This document shows, one piece after another, positions 31,677-40,827 of a stretch of 64,000 bases of DNA (its first letter is position 1; every line of letters starts with the position of its first letter). Source of the DNA: Thozetella sp. PMI_491. Its lineage: Eukaryota; Ascomycota; Sordariomycetes; Chaetosphaeriales; Chaetosphaeriaceae. The position numbers were made by a program, and so were the translations under genes. The DNA lies in assembly GCA_021432635.1 (NCBI GenBank), contig MU270029.1:248001-312000 (forward strand), read 5' to 3'. The notes under the pieces are model-generated. The model did not search any database and had not been told where the DNA came from. It saw nothing but the letters and a program-made list of their open reading frames with translations.

Positions 31677-33158
31677 ATGGCTTCGGCAGCTCCCATAACA
31701 AAATGCCCACCCGAGATCCTCGATGGTATCGCATCGTGCCTTGACTCGAGAGATATCAAGTTGCTTCGTCTTAGCTGCCGATATGTCGACGCCTGCGTCC
31801 TTCGGGCTTTCGCCCAAGTTCCCTTCCACGATGTACATGTCATGCGCTGCAGGCCCAGTCTCCAAGCCCTGGTCGATCTCTCCAGCACGCGCCTGGGTTT
31901 TTACGTGAAGCGACTCGTCGTGAGCAATGAGGTGCTGCATGATTATAATCATCGTGCAGCGTGGTGCAGCTATCAGCGAAACCTAAAGCGTGACATAAAG
32001 CGCGACAACTTGTACCGGGATTTTATCAACCTCTCTGAGGAGCAGAAAGCCATCATGGCTACCGGAGAGGACCGAAAGATGCTCGTCAAAGCCCTGTCAA
32101 ACTTGGATCTCGATGTAGTGGGGATGCGGGACTTCCAGCCAAACCCGGTGTTCACATCTTGGAATCGCCCTCCGAGGCTGTGGAGTATCGGAAGCCGAGA
32201 CATTTACCTCAAGGCTGGCATGAAGCTGGATGACATGAGGCCCTTGACGCATCTCGACCCTACTAACAAGAAATTCAGCCGCGAGGATGGAAGTTGCTTC
32301 TTGATGCTGCTCCAAGCTCTGGGCACAGCTAAGGCACGGCCAAAGCGATTCGAGGTATATTTTGACGGGGCGTGTGCCTTCCCTGACTACGCCATGGATA
32401 TACCTGTTCACATGGAGCCGTGTGTGGTCCCGATGATCTCGGGCCTGGAAGACGTGCACTTGGAGGTCAATGGCGATTATCTCCGCGACAGGATGGAATC
32501 TCCCACGACACCAACACTCCGTCTCCGCAGGTTTCTTAGCCACACCTCCTCAGTTCGGTCCCTCAGCATCAGCTTCCGAGAACTGACTGAGTGGCAGTCG
32601 GGCTTTATTGCTTGGCTAGGAGGGCAACCTAGCCAAGAACTCCCTGAAGCCGGGTTATCTGGCCCGCCTCCTGTCTCTCTCACTCAACTTCAGTGTCTCC
32701 ATCTCTCCGGCGTGACAACCTCCACAGAGGCCGTGCTTCATGTGATCCAGAAAGTCTCCAGAACGCTACAGAGCTTGGCATTGACAGATTTAAACTTGAG
32801 AGGCAAGCTGCACTCTGCAGACGGCGATGGCGGCTCTGCATCCGAGCCCTGCCGGCAGCTTATGGCTTCATTGTTGCCATTGAGCGGTAGATGGTACGAA
32901 ATTCGACTCTCGCGCCTCAGCAACCATGCCACGAGCTGGAATCGCGGGCCGCGCACAACCACTTTCAAGGTCACCAGAGACGGTGCGACCGGCCGGTTCA
33001 GGACCTTTTCATACAAAGGCTTTGAAGTACGGATAGTCCTATCGTATCTGCTACAATGTTCTGCAGGCCAGAGTGAACCTTGGGATCCCAAACTGGCCGG
33101 GGAGTGGACGCTGGCAGATCGTGCGTGCCCTTGCCCTCGGCCCTTACCTAATTTTTAG
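31677..33158 (+). CDS. F-box domain protein
   Basis: This is a single open frame of 493 residues. The N-terminus has an F-box: KCPPEILDGIASCLDSRDIK followed by LLRLSCRYVDACVLRAFAQV (about residues 9-48). The remainder has scattered leucine-rich segments (LRLRRFLSHTSSVRSLSISF, LTQLQCLHLSGV, LQSLALTDLNLRG) resembling degenerate LRRs. F-box proteins deliver substrates to SCF ubiquitin ligases via Skp1; the substrate cannot be told from sequence. Such single-exon F-box genes are a large, fast-evolving family in filamentous ascomycetes, often in accessory regions; the neighbouring permease remnant and low GC fit that. A splice donor-like site near the C-terminus (GATCGTGCGTGCC, about 33117-33129) leaves open a different last exon. 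Confidence 0.75.
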   Translation: MASAAPITKCPPEILDGIASCLDSRDIKLLRLSCRYVDACVLRAFAQVPFHDVHVMRCRPSLQALVDLSSTRLGFYVKRLVVSNEVLHDYNHRAAWCSYQRNLKRDIKRDNLYRDFINLSEEQKAIMATGEDRKMLVKALSNLDLDVVGMRDFQPNPVFTSWNRPPRLWSIGSRDIYLKAGMKLDDMRPLTHLDPTNKKFSREDGSCFLMLLQALGTAKARPKRFEVYFDGACAFPDYAMDIPVHMEPCVVPMISGLEDVHLEVNGDYLRDRMESPTTPTLRLRRFLSHTSSVRSLSISFRELTEWQSGFIAWLGGQPSQELPEAGLSGPPPVSLTQLQCLHLSGVTTSTEAVLHVIQKVSRTLQSLALTDLNLRGKLHSADGDGGSASEPCRQLMASLLPLSGRWYEIRLSRLSNHATSWNRGPRTTTFKVTRDGATGRFRTFSYKGFEVRIVLSYLLQCSAGQSEPWDPKLAGEWTLADRACPCPRPLPNF

Positions 33159-33532
33159 TACTTCACTACTAACGTTATAATTAGCATATTAAGTTCAGTG
33201 AATTCATGGAACGCCGGAAATTCCCAGGTCATCTGCCTTAGGACAGAGTAAAAGCTCTCTGGGTGAAAATGAAGTGGCTGTCGGGCGTTGCCAGGCTGGC
33301 GCAGTCTGACCCATCATCCCGACTTCTCCCTCAAGGTGGGTTATCAACAGGTCGGTTAACTAAATATCAAGGTAAAGGGAAGATTGAATGTGGACCATTT
33401 CATAGGAACGGTCTCTTACTCTGTTCCTTCATAAACGAAGACATTATGACTTGGTGACATGGGTGGCAACTGCACGTATGAATGATTGGAGAAGGGTACT
33501 TTCAGTCGCTTGATTATATCGAGACACTTGGG
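33159..33532. other. Intergenic, AT-richer
   Basis: No gene is seen. This lies between the F-box gene and the permease remnant. Confidence 0.5.
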
Positions 33533-33826
33533 CTACGCCAATTTGATTTTCTTGAACTGGGTCACGAATGTGCCATCCTTTAGGACGAGTTTTTCCTCGT
33601 CTAGGTGATATCCAAAAGCCCTCGGCAAGACACTCTTCCACAGGAACCAAGAAACGATGCCAGAGACAACAACACCGATCCCAACAAGGGTGTAGGCCCA
33701 GTACGGCAGACTAGTGCCACCCTTGCCGCCCGGGGGGTAGAGCAACGGTGCCACTAGCAAGAAAACTTGCCCAGCAAGGAAGAAGATGGTCAATTTAGGT
33801 AGGCATGGAATGGTCGGATGGGTCAC
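33533..33826 (-). pseudogene. C-terminal remnant of an amino-acid permease (methionine-permease-like)
   Basis: An open minus-strand stretch encodes about 90 residues containing two membrane spans (KLTIFFLAGQVFLLVAPLL and AYTLVGIGVVVSGIVSWFLW). It continues into a cytoplasmic tail GYHLDEEKLVLKDGTFVTQF. This matches the end of APC-superfamily permeases, most like fungal Mup1/methionine permeases. The ten upstream spans are missing: the minus-strand sequence beyond 33826 has stops and no matching exons. It is therefore probably a truncated relic. The exact 5' limit is uncertain; a splice acceptor-like TGCAG lies just upstream of the first conserved residue. Confidence 0.6.
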
Positions 33827-34507
33827 ACTGCAGGTTGGGTTCGGTCAAGAGCCTCGTGTTTAACGAACGAGAAGACAATCATATCTTTGCCCTAGACCGA
33901 GTGATGGAATCAAGAAATTGTCTTTCAATTGTTACTAACAGTATATGCCTAAGTGACGGCTCTGGCCCAAGGGCAGTATATGCTAGGCTGCAACTAGACG
34001 CACTTTCGAAGGGCCTTTTGGTATTTGGGTAGAATCTTAAGCTAGTTATTTAATTTCTTACAGGTCCTTATCAAGAACAGTAGATACAAATACTATTGAG
34101 CATCCTGGATCTCCTCCGAAGCTGCAGAAAAATATGCTCAAATGCCGGTAGGATGTATGATATGCCAGTGGTCTGGTGATGTTGAGCAAGTTTCGCGGGG
34201 CTCAAACCCAATGAGGATCTATGTCCGTGGGTGCTCTAGGCCTTAGATAGCAGCTGGTACGTTGATAGGATTTATCGAGCGACGGGAGAGACGGGCTGGA
34301 GGCCAGTTCGGTTGGCATTGCATCATCCTGTCCCCGCAGTTCCCTAGCGTAAGCACCTCTACGGCCCCTTGACCTGTAGAGCAAGCACTTAATCACTACA
34401 GCGCCGACGGCCGGAGTTAACTTGGCCCTGTCCCTTATAAGTCGTGCAGGGCAATGCTGTGATCAGGCTCACCATAGATACCTAAATGCCAACCCCGTTT
34501 CCCAGCC
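33827..34507. other. Intergenic, AT-richer, no permease exons found
   Basis: I looked for the missing permease helices on the minus strand and found none. The 3' half serves as the promoter of the aminotransferase gene. Confidence 0.5.
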
Positions 34508-36025
34508 ATGCCTACTTATCTCTCAGGACGGGCAGCCAGGGCCATTGCCCAGTCAGACCTCCCCTGGCGGTTTGCCCCTCGAGGGACCTATGACCCAGAC
34601 ACCTGCACGGATGGCTTGGTCTCGTTCGGCACTGCTGAGAATGTGAGAGACAACTGCCCTCGACACAGGACGTAAATAGTTGACCCAGCTGGTGTCTTTC
34701 CAGACACTGGTTCTTGACGAAATCGAGGCGTTTGTGAACAAGAATGTAGGCTCCACTCCGAGATGTTGGCCTTCATCATCCTAGCCTCTGACAACGCCAA
34801 GGTGCAAATACCTTCGGAGGCCTACACCTACAGGTTTAGCACTGGCGGCGGCCCTCGCTTCCCGAGGGCACTGGCAGTCCACCTGAATGAATATTTCCAG
34901 CCGCATGAGGCGTTGACTGGCGCAGAGATTCAAATCACTGGTGCCGCTACGGCGATGCATGACGTGTTGGCATGGAGCATCGGCGAGCCCGGGGATGCTA
35001 TCTTGCTCGGCCGGCCGGTATACGGCCGCTTCGAGCTCGACTATGGCAACAAGTCTGGGCTCCAGATTGTGTATGCCGAGACTGGTGCGGACGAGTCCTT
35101 CACTCCCAGCGTCGTGGACAAGTTTGAGGAAGCATTTGTCTCCGCGAACGCGGCCGGTACCAATATCCGGGCGGTCAAGATTGTCAACCCGAACAACCCT
35201 TTGGGTACTCCTCCCGCGGTCTGCTCTCTTGAATCCCGAAACCCCGTTGCTAATCCCGGGGCAGGACGGTGCTACCCCCGCGGCACACTCACCGCTATCA
35301 TGGCATTCTGCCAGAGGCATAATATACACTTTATCAGCGATGAAGTGTATGGATGCTCCGTCTTCCCTAATGATGAGCCAGGCGCAGTGCCGTTTACATC
35401 TGCCCTTGCTATCGACACAACGGACCTGATCGACCGAAACCTTGTCCATGTAATCTACGGGCTGAGCAAGGACTTTGGGGTACCCGGACTACGCGTCGGC
35501 GCCATCATTACACGCAGCGAGCCCATCCACCAGGCAACCAAGACGGTCATGCGCTTCCACAACCCGAGCGGCGCGAGCATCGCCATCGTCACTGCCATGC
35601 TAGAGGACCGTGAGTGGTGCAGAGGATTCGTGGAATTGACCCGCGACAAGCTTGCCGGCGCATTCAGGCACGTAGTGGGCGAGCTGGGCCGGCTGGGCAT
35701 CCAGTATGTGCGGGGAGCGAACGCGGGCTTCTTCGTGTACATCGACTTGTCGCCGTGGCTCCCGGGCGACGCAGAGACGCCCGTGCATGAACGAGAGTTT
35801 GCCCTCGCCCAGAAGCTACTTGACAGTGGCGTATTTCTGCACCCCGGCGAGGAGCACAGTCTCCGGCCGGGCTGGTTCCGCGTTGTTTACTCACAGGACC
35901 CTCGAGTTGTGACGGAAGGATTGACTCGGTAAGTGGGCGAGGTTGAAATACATGTTTGCAGCGTTTAACTAGCTGACTATTTCTACACTAGGCTGCAAAG
36001 AGCATTGAAGATCCATTCTGCTTGA
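34508..36025 (+). CDS. 1-Aminocyclopropane-1-carboxylate synthase-like PLP aminotransferase
   Basis: The exons are 34508-34642, 34704-34745, 34802-35204, 35265-35928 and 35992-36025, giving about 425 residues. The start MPTYLSGRAARAIAQSDLPW leads into LVSFGTAEN, equivalent to LGMAEN of ACC synthases. Other family marks are GAATAMHDVLAW, GRPVYGRFELDYG, VNPNNPLGRCYPRGTL, HFISDEVYG and the PLP-lysine motif YGLSKDFGVPGLRVG (Lys262). Fold-type I enzymes of this group use S-adenosylmethionine or other amino acids; fungal members often are not true ACC synthases and many sit in secondary-metabolite or accessory loci. The substrate cannot be assigned. Exon 2 is 42 nt and the last exon 34 nt; both were placed by frame and family alignment, so boundaries there are less sure than the identity. 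Confidence 0.87.
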
Positions 36026-36705
36026 TAAAGAGTGCTTGATAAAGAGACTAGCAGAAAGGGCCAGGGGAGAGTCTTGTTGTCCAAAGCATCATAGGCACTT
36101 ATATAATGCTGTGCTGAGGAAAGGTTGGGTAAATTGTCCCACAGTCCCATGGAACCAATCTTGAATCTGTTCGACGACGTAGAATAGCGGGCAATATATT
36201 CAGAAGCCCGGGGCTACACTAGTAGCAATTCGTGTATATGATCGGTCCATCTTATAGGACATATTAACTTGGGTGCGTTAGACACTTCTCATATCGACTA
36301 GTTATGACGGGAGGATCGAACTTGTCGTCTCGGATAGGGTAGGTTTGGAAAGAAGCCGATTATCGGTGCGTCTTGGGTCTCGAGATTAGCCAAGCCAATG
36401 TCGGCGAAATCCAGCTTTAAGCCCAGAAGATGCCCACCCTCCAATCACCACTTTTTCTAATGCCCTTGAGGTCTGTAGTTTGGTGGGCTGTTGGATTTTG
36501 TTGTGGTGGGTGGGGGAGTGACAGCGGCTTAGTCCGTTCATGCAATTGCTGCACCTTTCTGCACCTTTCCAATCTGGAGCTTCGTTAGCTCCCGCGCCTC
36601 GATGACCTCACTCACAGCTCGCATCTCCTGAGCTATCTTGCGGAAGATCGGGCTACTCCCTCCGACAGCAGATAGAGTAGTTGTGAGGATTAACACTTTC
36701 ACGAA
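36026..36705. other. Intergenic, promoter of the molybdenum cofactor gene
   Basis: No gene is seen. Several GATA cores occur (for example CGATTATCGG at about 36357-36366), which is unremarkable for a nitrate-pathway gene promoter but unproven. Confidence 0.45.
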
Positions 36706-38751
36706 ATGGCTTCCAGGACGCCTTTGCAGGCGGCAATTCTCATCATATCCACCACCGCGGCCCACGACCCCTCTACGGACCGATCCGGAGCCGTGCTCCG
36801 CGATGTCTTCGCCCAGGTCGGCGGCGAACAATGGGCCGTCGCCGAGATCAGGATCGTCCCAGACTCTGTGACGCAGATCCAGCGGCAGCTTCTGCTTTGG
36901 GCCGACGCTGCCAGCCCACCTGTCCACCTCGTCCTCACGACCGGCGGCACGGGCTTCGCCGTTGATGACCACACCCCCGAAGCCGTGGCCGCAATCCTGC
37001 ACAAGCAAGCGCCCGGCCTGGTGCATGGAATGCTTGCGGCGAGCTTATCGGTCACGCCGTTCGCCATGATGTCGCGGCCTGTCGCCGGCGTGCGAAATGG
37101 TACCCTCATTATCACCCTTCCGGGGAGCCCCAAGGGCGCCCGGGAGAACCTTGAAGCTATCCTACCTATGCTCCCCCATGCTTGTCTGCAAGCCGCTGGA
37201 GGAGACTCAAGGTCGCTGCACCGCGGAGGAGTCCAGAAGTTGGAGAGAGAGGCCGGTGTCGGCGGAGGTGATAGACAGGGCCAAGCCCAAGGACACTCAC
37301 ACGATCACGGTCACAGCCATGGCCATGGACATCACCACCATGGCCGTGGGGGCGGCCACGGCCATGGGGCCCTCACCCGGCATACGAGACCTGGAGAGAA
37401 CCCCAAATCCAACGATCCCAGCCTGGGGCCCAGCCGTCGGTACCGAGAGTCGCCGTATCCAATGCTCTCCGTTGATGATGCGCTGGCTCTGATCGCCGAG
37501 AACACGCCCGAGCCCGAGGTCATCACTAAAAACGCGAACACAGAACTAGTCGGCTCTGTGCTTGCCGAGAACGTCCAAGCCCAAGAGAATGTTCCGGCTT
37601 TCCGGGCGAGCATCGTGGACGGCTATGCGGTCGTAGTGCCGAAAGACGGCAATATGAAGGGCGTCTTCCCCGTCACGGCAGTGTCGCATGCTGCACCGGG
37701 AGAAGTCCAGGAGCTGAAGGAGGGCGAGATAGCCCGTATCACGACTGGCGCACCCTTGCCTCCTGGCGCCACCTCGGTTATCATGGTCGAGGACACGATC
37801 CTAAAGTCCAAGACGGAAGACGGCAAGGAGGAAAAAGAGGTCGAAATCCTGGCCGACGATGTAAAAGAGGGGGAGAACATCCGCGAGGTGGGCAGTGACG
37901 TCAAGCAAGGCACCCAGATTCTGGGCAAAGGGGAGCAAATCTCGGCAGTCGGTGGCGAGATCGGTCTCCTTGCGGCAGTCGGGGTAGCCGAGGTTGAGGT
38001 CTACCGCACCCCAGTGATCGGGGTGCTGTCTACAGGCGACGAGATTGTCAACCACGACCGGCCCGGCAGCCTCAGACTAGGCGAAGTCCGAGACACCAAC
38101 CGCCCAACGCTGATCTCGGCCGCTCGTGAGTGGGGTTACGAGGTCATCGACTTAGGCATCGCGAGTGACAAGCCTGGGACGCTCGAGGAAACGCTCCGTA
38201 GTGCGCTGCGACAGGTCGACGTCGTCATTACCACCGGTGGCGTGTCGATGGGCGAGCTCGATCTACTGAAGCCGACCATCGAGCGTTCGCTCGGTGGCAC
38301 TATCCATTTCGGCCGCGTGGCTATGAAGCCGGGCAAGCCTACGACGTTTGCGACAGTGCCGGTGAAGAATAACGCGGGTGAGAGGGTTTCCAAGCTTATC
38401 TTCTCGCTGCCGGGCAACCCTGCTTCGGCTCTTGTGACGTTCCACTTGTTCGTGCTCCCGTCGCTACATCAGATGTCGGGCATCTCGCCTCCCGGACTCC
38501 CGAAAGCTGCGGTGGTGCTGGCGCACGACTTCCCGTTGGACAAAGTTCGGCCTGAGTATCACAGGGCGATAGTGTCTGTGGGCAAGGATGGGATATTGAC
38601 CGCATCTAGCACCGGTGGACAGAGGAGCTCCAAGGTCGGCAGCCTTCGCGGTGCGAACGCCCTTCTGTGCATGCCAAGCGGTTCGCAGCCTCTGAAGAAA
38701 GGAGCGAAGGTAGAGGCACTGCTGATGGGCAGCATCAGGAGTGGCTTGTAA
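36706..38751 (+). CDS. nit-9: Molybdopterin adenylyltransferase / molybdenum insertase fusion (gephyrin type)
   Basis: This is a single exon of 681 residues. Residues about 8-165 form the MogA/Cnx1G-like domain, with LTTGGTGFAVDDHTPEA and MMSRPVAGVRNGTLII..LPGSPKGA. Residues 197-220 are a His/Gly-rich linker with 11 or more histidines. Residues about 252-681 form the MoeA/Cnx1E domain: PAFRASIVDGYAV, VIGVLSTGDEIV, TTGGVSMGELDLLK, GRVAMKPGKPTTFAT and SLPGNPASALVTFHLF. The G domain adenylylates molybdopterin and the E domain inserts molybdate, making cofactor for nitrate reductase, sulfite oxidase and xanthine dehydrogenase. The G-then-E order is the fungal/animal arrangement (Neurospora nit-9, Aspergillus cnxE, gephyrin), opposite to plant Cnx1. 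The stop lies 288 bp from convergent vma16. Confidence 0.95.
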   Translation: MASRTPLQAAILIISTTAAHDPSTDRSGAVLRDVFAQVGGEQWAVAEIRIVPDSVTQIQRQLLLWADAASPPVHLVLTTGGTGFAVDDHTPEAVAAILHKQAPGLVHGMLAASLSVTPFAMMSRPVAGVRNGTLIITLPGSPKGARENLEAILPMLPHACLQAAGGDSRSLHRGGVQKLEREAGVGGGDRQGQAQGHSHDHGHSHGHGHHHHGRGGGHGHGALTRHTRPGENPKSNDPSLGPSRRYRESPYPMLSVDDALALIAENTPEPEVITKNANTELVGSVLAENVQAQENVPAFRASIVDGYAVVVPKDGNMKGVFPVTAVSHAAPGEVQELKEGEIARITTGAPLPPGATSVIMVEDTILKSKTEDGKEEKEVEILADDVKEGENIREVGSDVKQGTQILGKGEQISAVGGEIGLLAAVGVAEVEVYRTPVIGVLSTGDEIVNHDRPGSLRLGEVRDTNRPTLISAAREWGYEVIDLGIASDKPGTLEETLRSALRQVDVVITTGGVSMGELDLLKPTIERSLGGTIHFGRVAMKPGKPTTFATVPVKNNAGERVSKLIFSLPGNPASALVTFHLFVLPSLHQMSGISPPGLPKAAVVLAHDFPLDKVRPEYHRAIVSVGKDGILTASSTGGQRSSKVGSLRGANALLCMPSGSQPLKKGAKVEALLMGSIRSGL

Positions 38752-39039
38752 ATCCTCACAAGACATCGCTAGTTGGTATCACCAGGGAGACAAGGAAGAA
38801 GTAACAGAAAAGGAATTTGAAGATTCTGGAGCACAGTGCAGTACTCAACACGGCCAACATATCTACCTGAGCGTGGTCCATTTTGTACAATTAAGCTTCG
38901 CTGCAGCCCCCCCTTTGAGATGCCGATGCCATTTGCCGTCCCAGCCATTCTTCCAAAACGCCGTTGATATAATGAACACGGGGCCACGGCCCCTAAAGTA
39001 GAGGGATTCTGAGCATAGAAGAGTGTAGGAGTCGTGCGG
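38752..39039. other. Convergent spacer nit-9 / vma16
   Basis: Short 3' spacer with no feature recognised. Confidence 0.5.
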
Positions 39040-39905
39040 TTATTCGGCGCCAAACTCTAGCGCCTTGCTGGAGACGAGGAGCCCAACGATGAGGCCGAAC
39101 AGCCCAATAACGGAGCTGAAGATCTCGATGACGAGGATCTTGACGAAACTGGAGGCGGGTTAGCATATGGTCTCTCCAGCCGACAAACAACAAAAAAGGG
39201 CTGTGTAGGTGGATCACGCACAGCGTCGGGTCGGCAGCATCCGCGAGCGCGGCTCCACTGCCATTGATACCGACCGACACGCCGCAGACGAGATTGCACA
39301 TGCCGACGGTCAGGCCGGACCAGAAGATAGCGTAGCCAGTGTAATATGCATTTCCAGAGAAGAGCGCCTCGCCCTCCAGAGAATTCATCTTGGCGGAGAG
39401 AATGATAGCCATAATGACGCCGTAGATGGCGACGACTTCGCAGAAAATAATTGAAATCAGGTTCTTGGTTCGGATGCGAGGGGCTCGGACGCCACCACCC
39501 AGAATCGAAGAGCCGGTGATGAAGATACCCCTGGGAAAGAGACAGACAAGTTAGAATATCTCGAAGGCATTTCGGGTACAAGACCGGGGGATGTATACCA
39601 AGCAGCTCCTACTACCGAGAGGCCGATGTCGAGCGCGATGCCGAGGGATGCCCAGGCCGGCGGGGACACGTCTTCGAGAAAAGCTCCGACCTGTATCTCG
39701 TGAGTCTAGGGCTTTCGGTTCGGCGACAGGGGTCGCGGGCGTACATTGAAGGACTCGCCGCTGCCCGTGAAGAGCATGTCTGCGCAGAAAGGCATCAGCG
39801 TCAGCTGCATTCGCAAGCTTCAATCTTGGCTCCGATTGGCAACTCACAAGCTCCCACCACGGTCAAGGCGGACGTCACCGTCCCGGCAGCGTATGTCAGG
39901 GACAT
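39040..39905 (-). CDS. vma16: V-type proton ATPase subunit c'' (proteolipid)
   Basis: On the minus strand the exons are 39905-39848, 39779-39745, 39690-39599, 39530-39222 and 39148-39040, giving about 200 residues. The protein has four to five membrane spans. Key strings are [48 protein letters not shown] and [17 protein letters not shown], whose glutamate corresponds to the essential proton-carrying Glu. It ends [20 protein letters not shown]. Subunit c'' is one member of the rotating proteolipid ring of the vacuolar/Golgi proton pump; c and c' are encoded elsewhere. The N-terminal exon ([19 protein letters not shown]) is the least conserved and its start the least certain. It is divergent from toa2 with 430 bp between starts. 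Confidence 0.93.
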
Positions 39906-40335
39906 CTTGACTAGCTTCTCAGGTGCTAGCTAGGTTTGTTGACGGAGTTCGGCGGGAGGGGCGAAAGCGGGCGCGAGCTCGAGGCGTCGATGCGGGTTGG
40001 ATCGAAGCTACGACATATGGCTCGTGGGAAAGATCGCGGGAAGGAAAGCAACGCAAGTTACAACATTACCTAAGCAGACTTGGCGTACTAAGCAGGTGTG
40101 GGCTGCTAGGCTACCAGTTGAAGGTTTCCTTACCCGAATTTTCTCCGGCTCACCTTCAGCCTAAAGGGATTTCTCTGGCCACTCACCTTCACAGAGCCAA
40201 CGCCACCTTGATGACTCATCTGGTCGGCCCACCTCCCACTTCCACCTCCTTCTCCCAGACTATTTAAGCCTTCAGTCATCCTCCCCCATCCAACCTCATC
40301 CCGACCGGCCACCGCGATCGCGAAGACAAGACAAG
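39906..40335. other. Divergent promoter, vma16 / toa2
   Basis: A 430-bp head-to-head spacer; CT-rich near 40,220-40,330 upstream of toa2. Confidence 0.55.
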
Positions 40336-40827
40336 ATGGCGTCGGGCGCAACCAACTACTACGAGCTTTACCGTCGTGGAAGGTACAAAACATCCCGCCT
40401 AGTCTTGGTAGTGGCGCGCACACCCCGTGTGCCCGCCCGTTCGCTCGCTCTGCTTGCTCTTGCTGCCCCTCTGCGGAGGGCCGCTCTTTCTCTAAGAAGT
40501 TGTGGCTAACCCTCGTACTTTTAATACAGTCTCGGCGTAACGCTGATTAAGACTCTCGACGAGCTTATCCAGGACGCAAAGCTCGACCCGCAGTTGGCCA
40601 TGAAGATCCTCTACCACTTCGACCGCGTGATGGCAGAGACGCTCAACGATAAGGTCAAGGCGCGCCTAACCTTCAAGGGCTCGCTCGACACCTACCGCTT
40701 CTGTGACGAAGTCTGGACCTTCCTCATCAAGAAAGTCACCTTCAAGATGGAGAACGGCTCCCAGAGCGTCACGGCCGACAAGATCAAGATCGTCAGCTGC
40801 AGCGCGAAGCGGCCCGAGGGACAGTAG
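40336..40827 (+). CDS. toa2: Transcription initiation factor IIA, small (gamma) subunit
   Basis: The exons are 40336-40382 and 40530-40827, giving about 114 residues, the normal length. It begins [20 protein letters not shown] with the junction splitting the Ser codon, then [30 protein letters not shown] and [20 protein letters not shown], which are TFIIA-gamma landmarks. It has an N-terminal four-helix-bundle half and a C-terminal beta-barrel half that contacts TBP and DNA upstream of the TATA box. It works as a dimer with the TOA1 (alpha/beta) product, stabilising TBP on promoters. Identification is unambiguous. Confidence 0.97.

Noticed and set aside
31677-38751. Secondary-metabolite cluster around the ACCS-like gene
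   Set aside because: No backbone synthase, transporter or cluster regulator is present; only a permease relic, an F-box gene and a cofactor gene.
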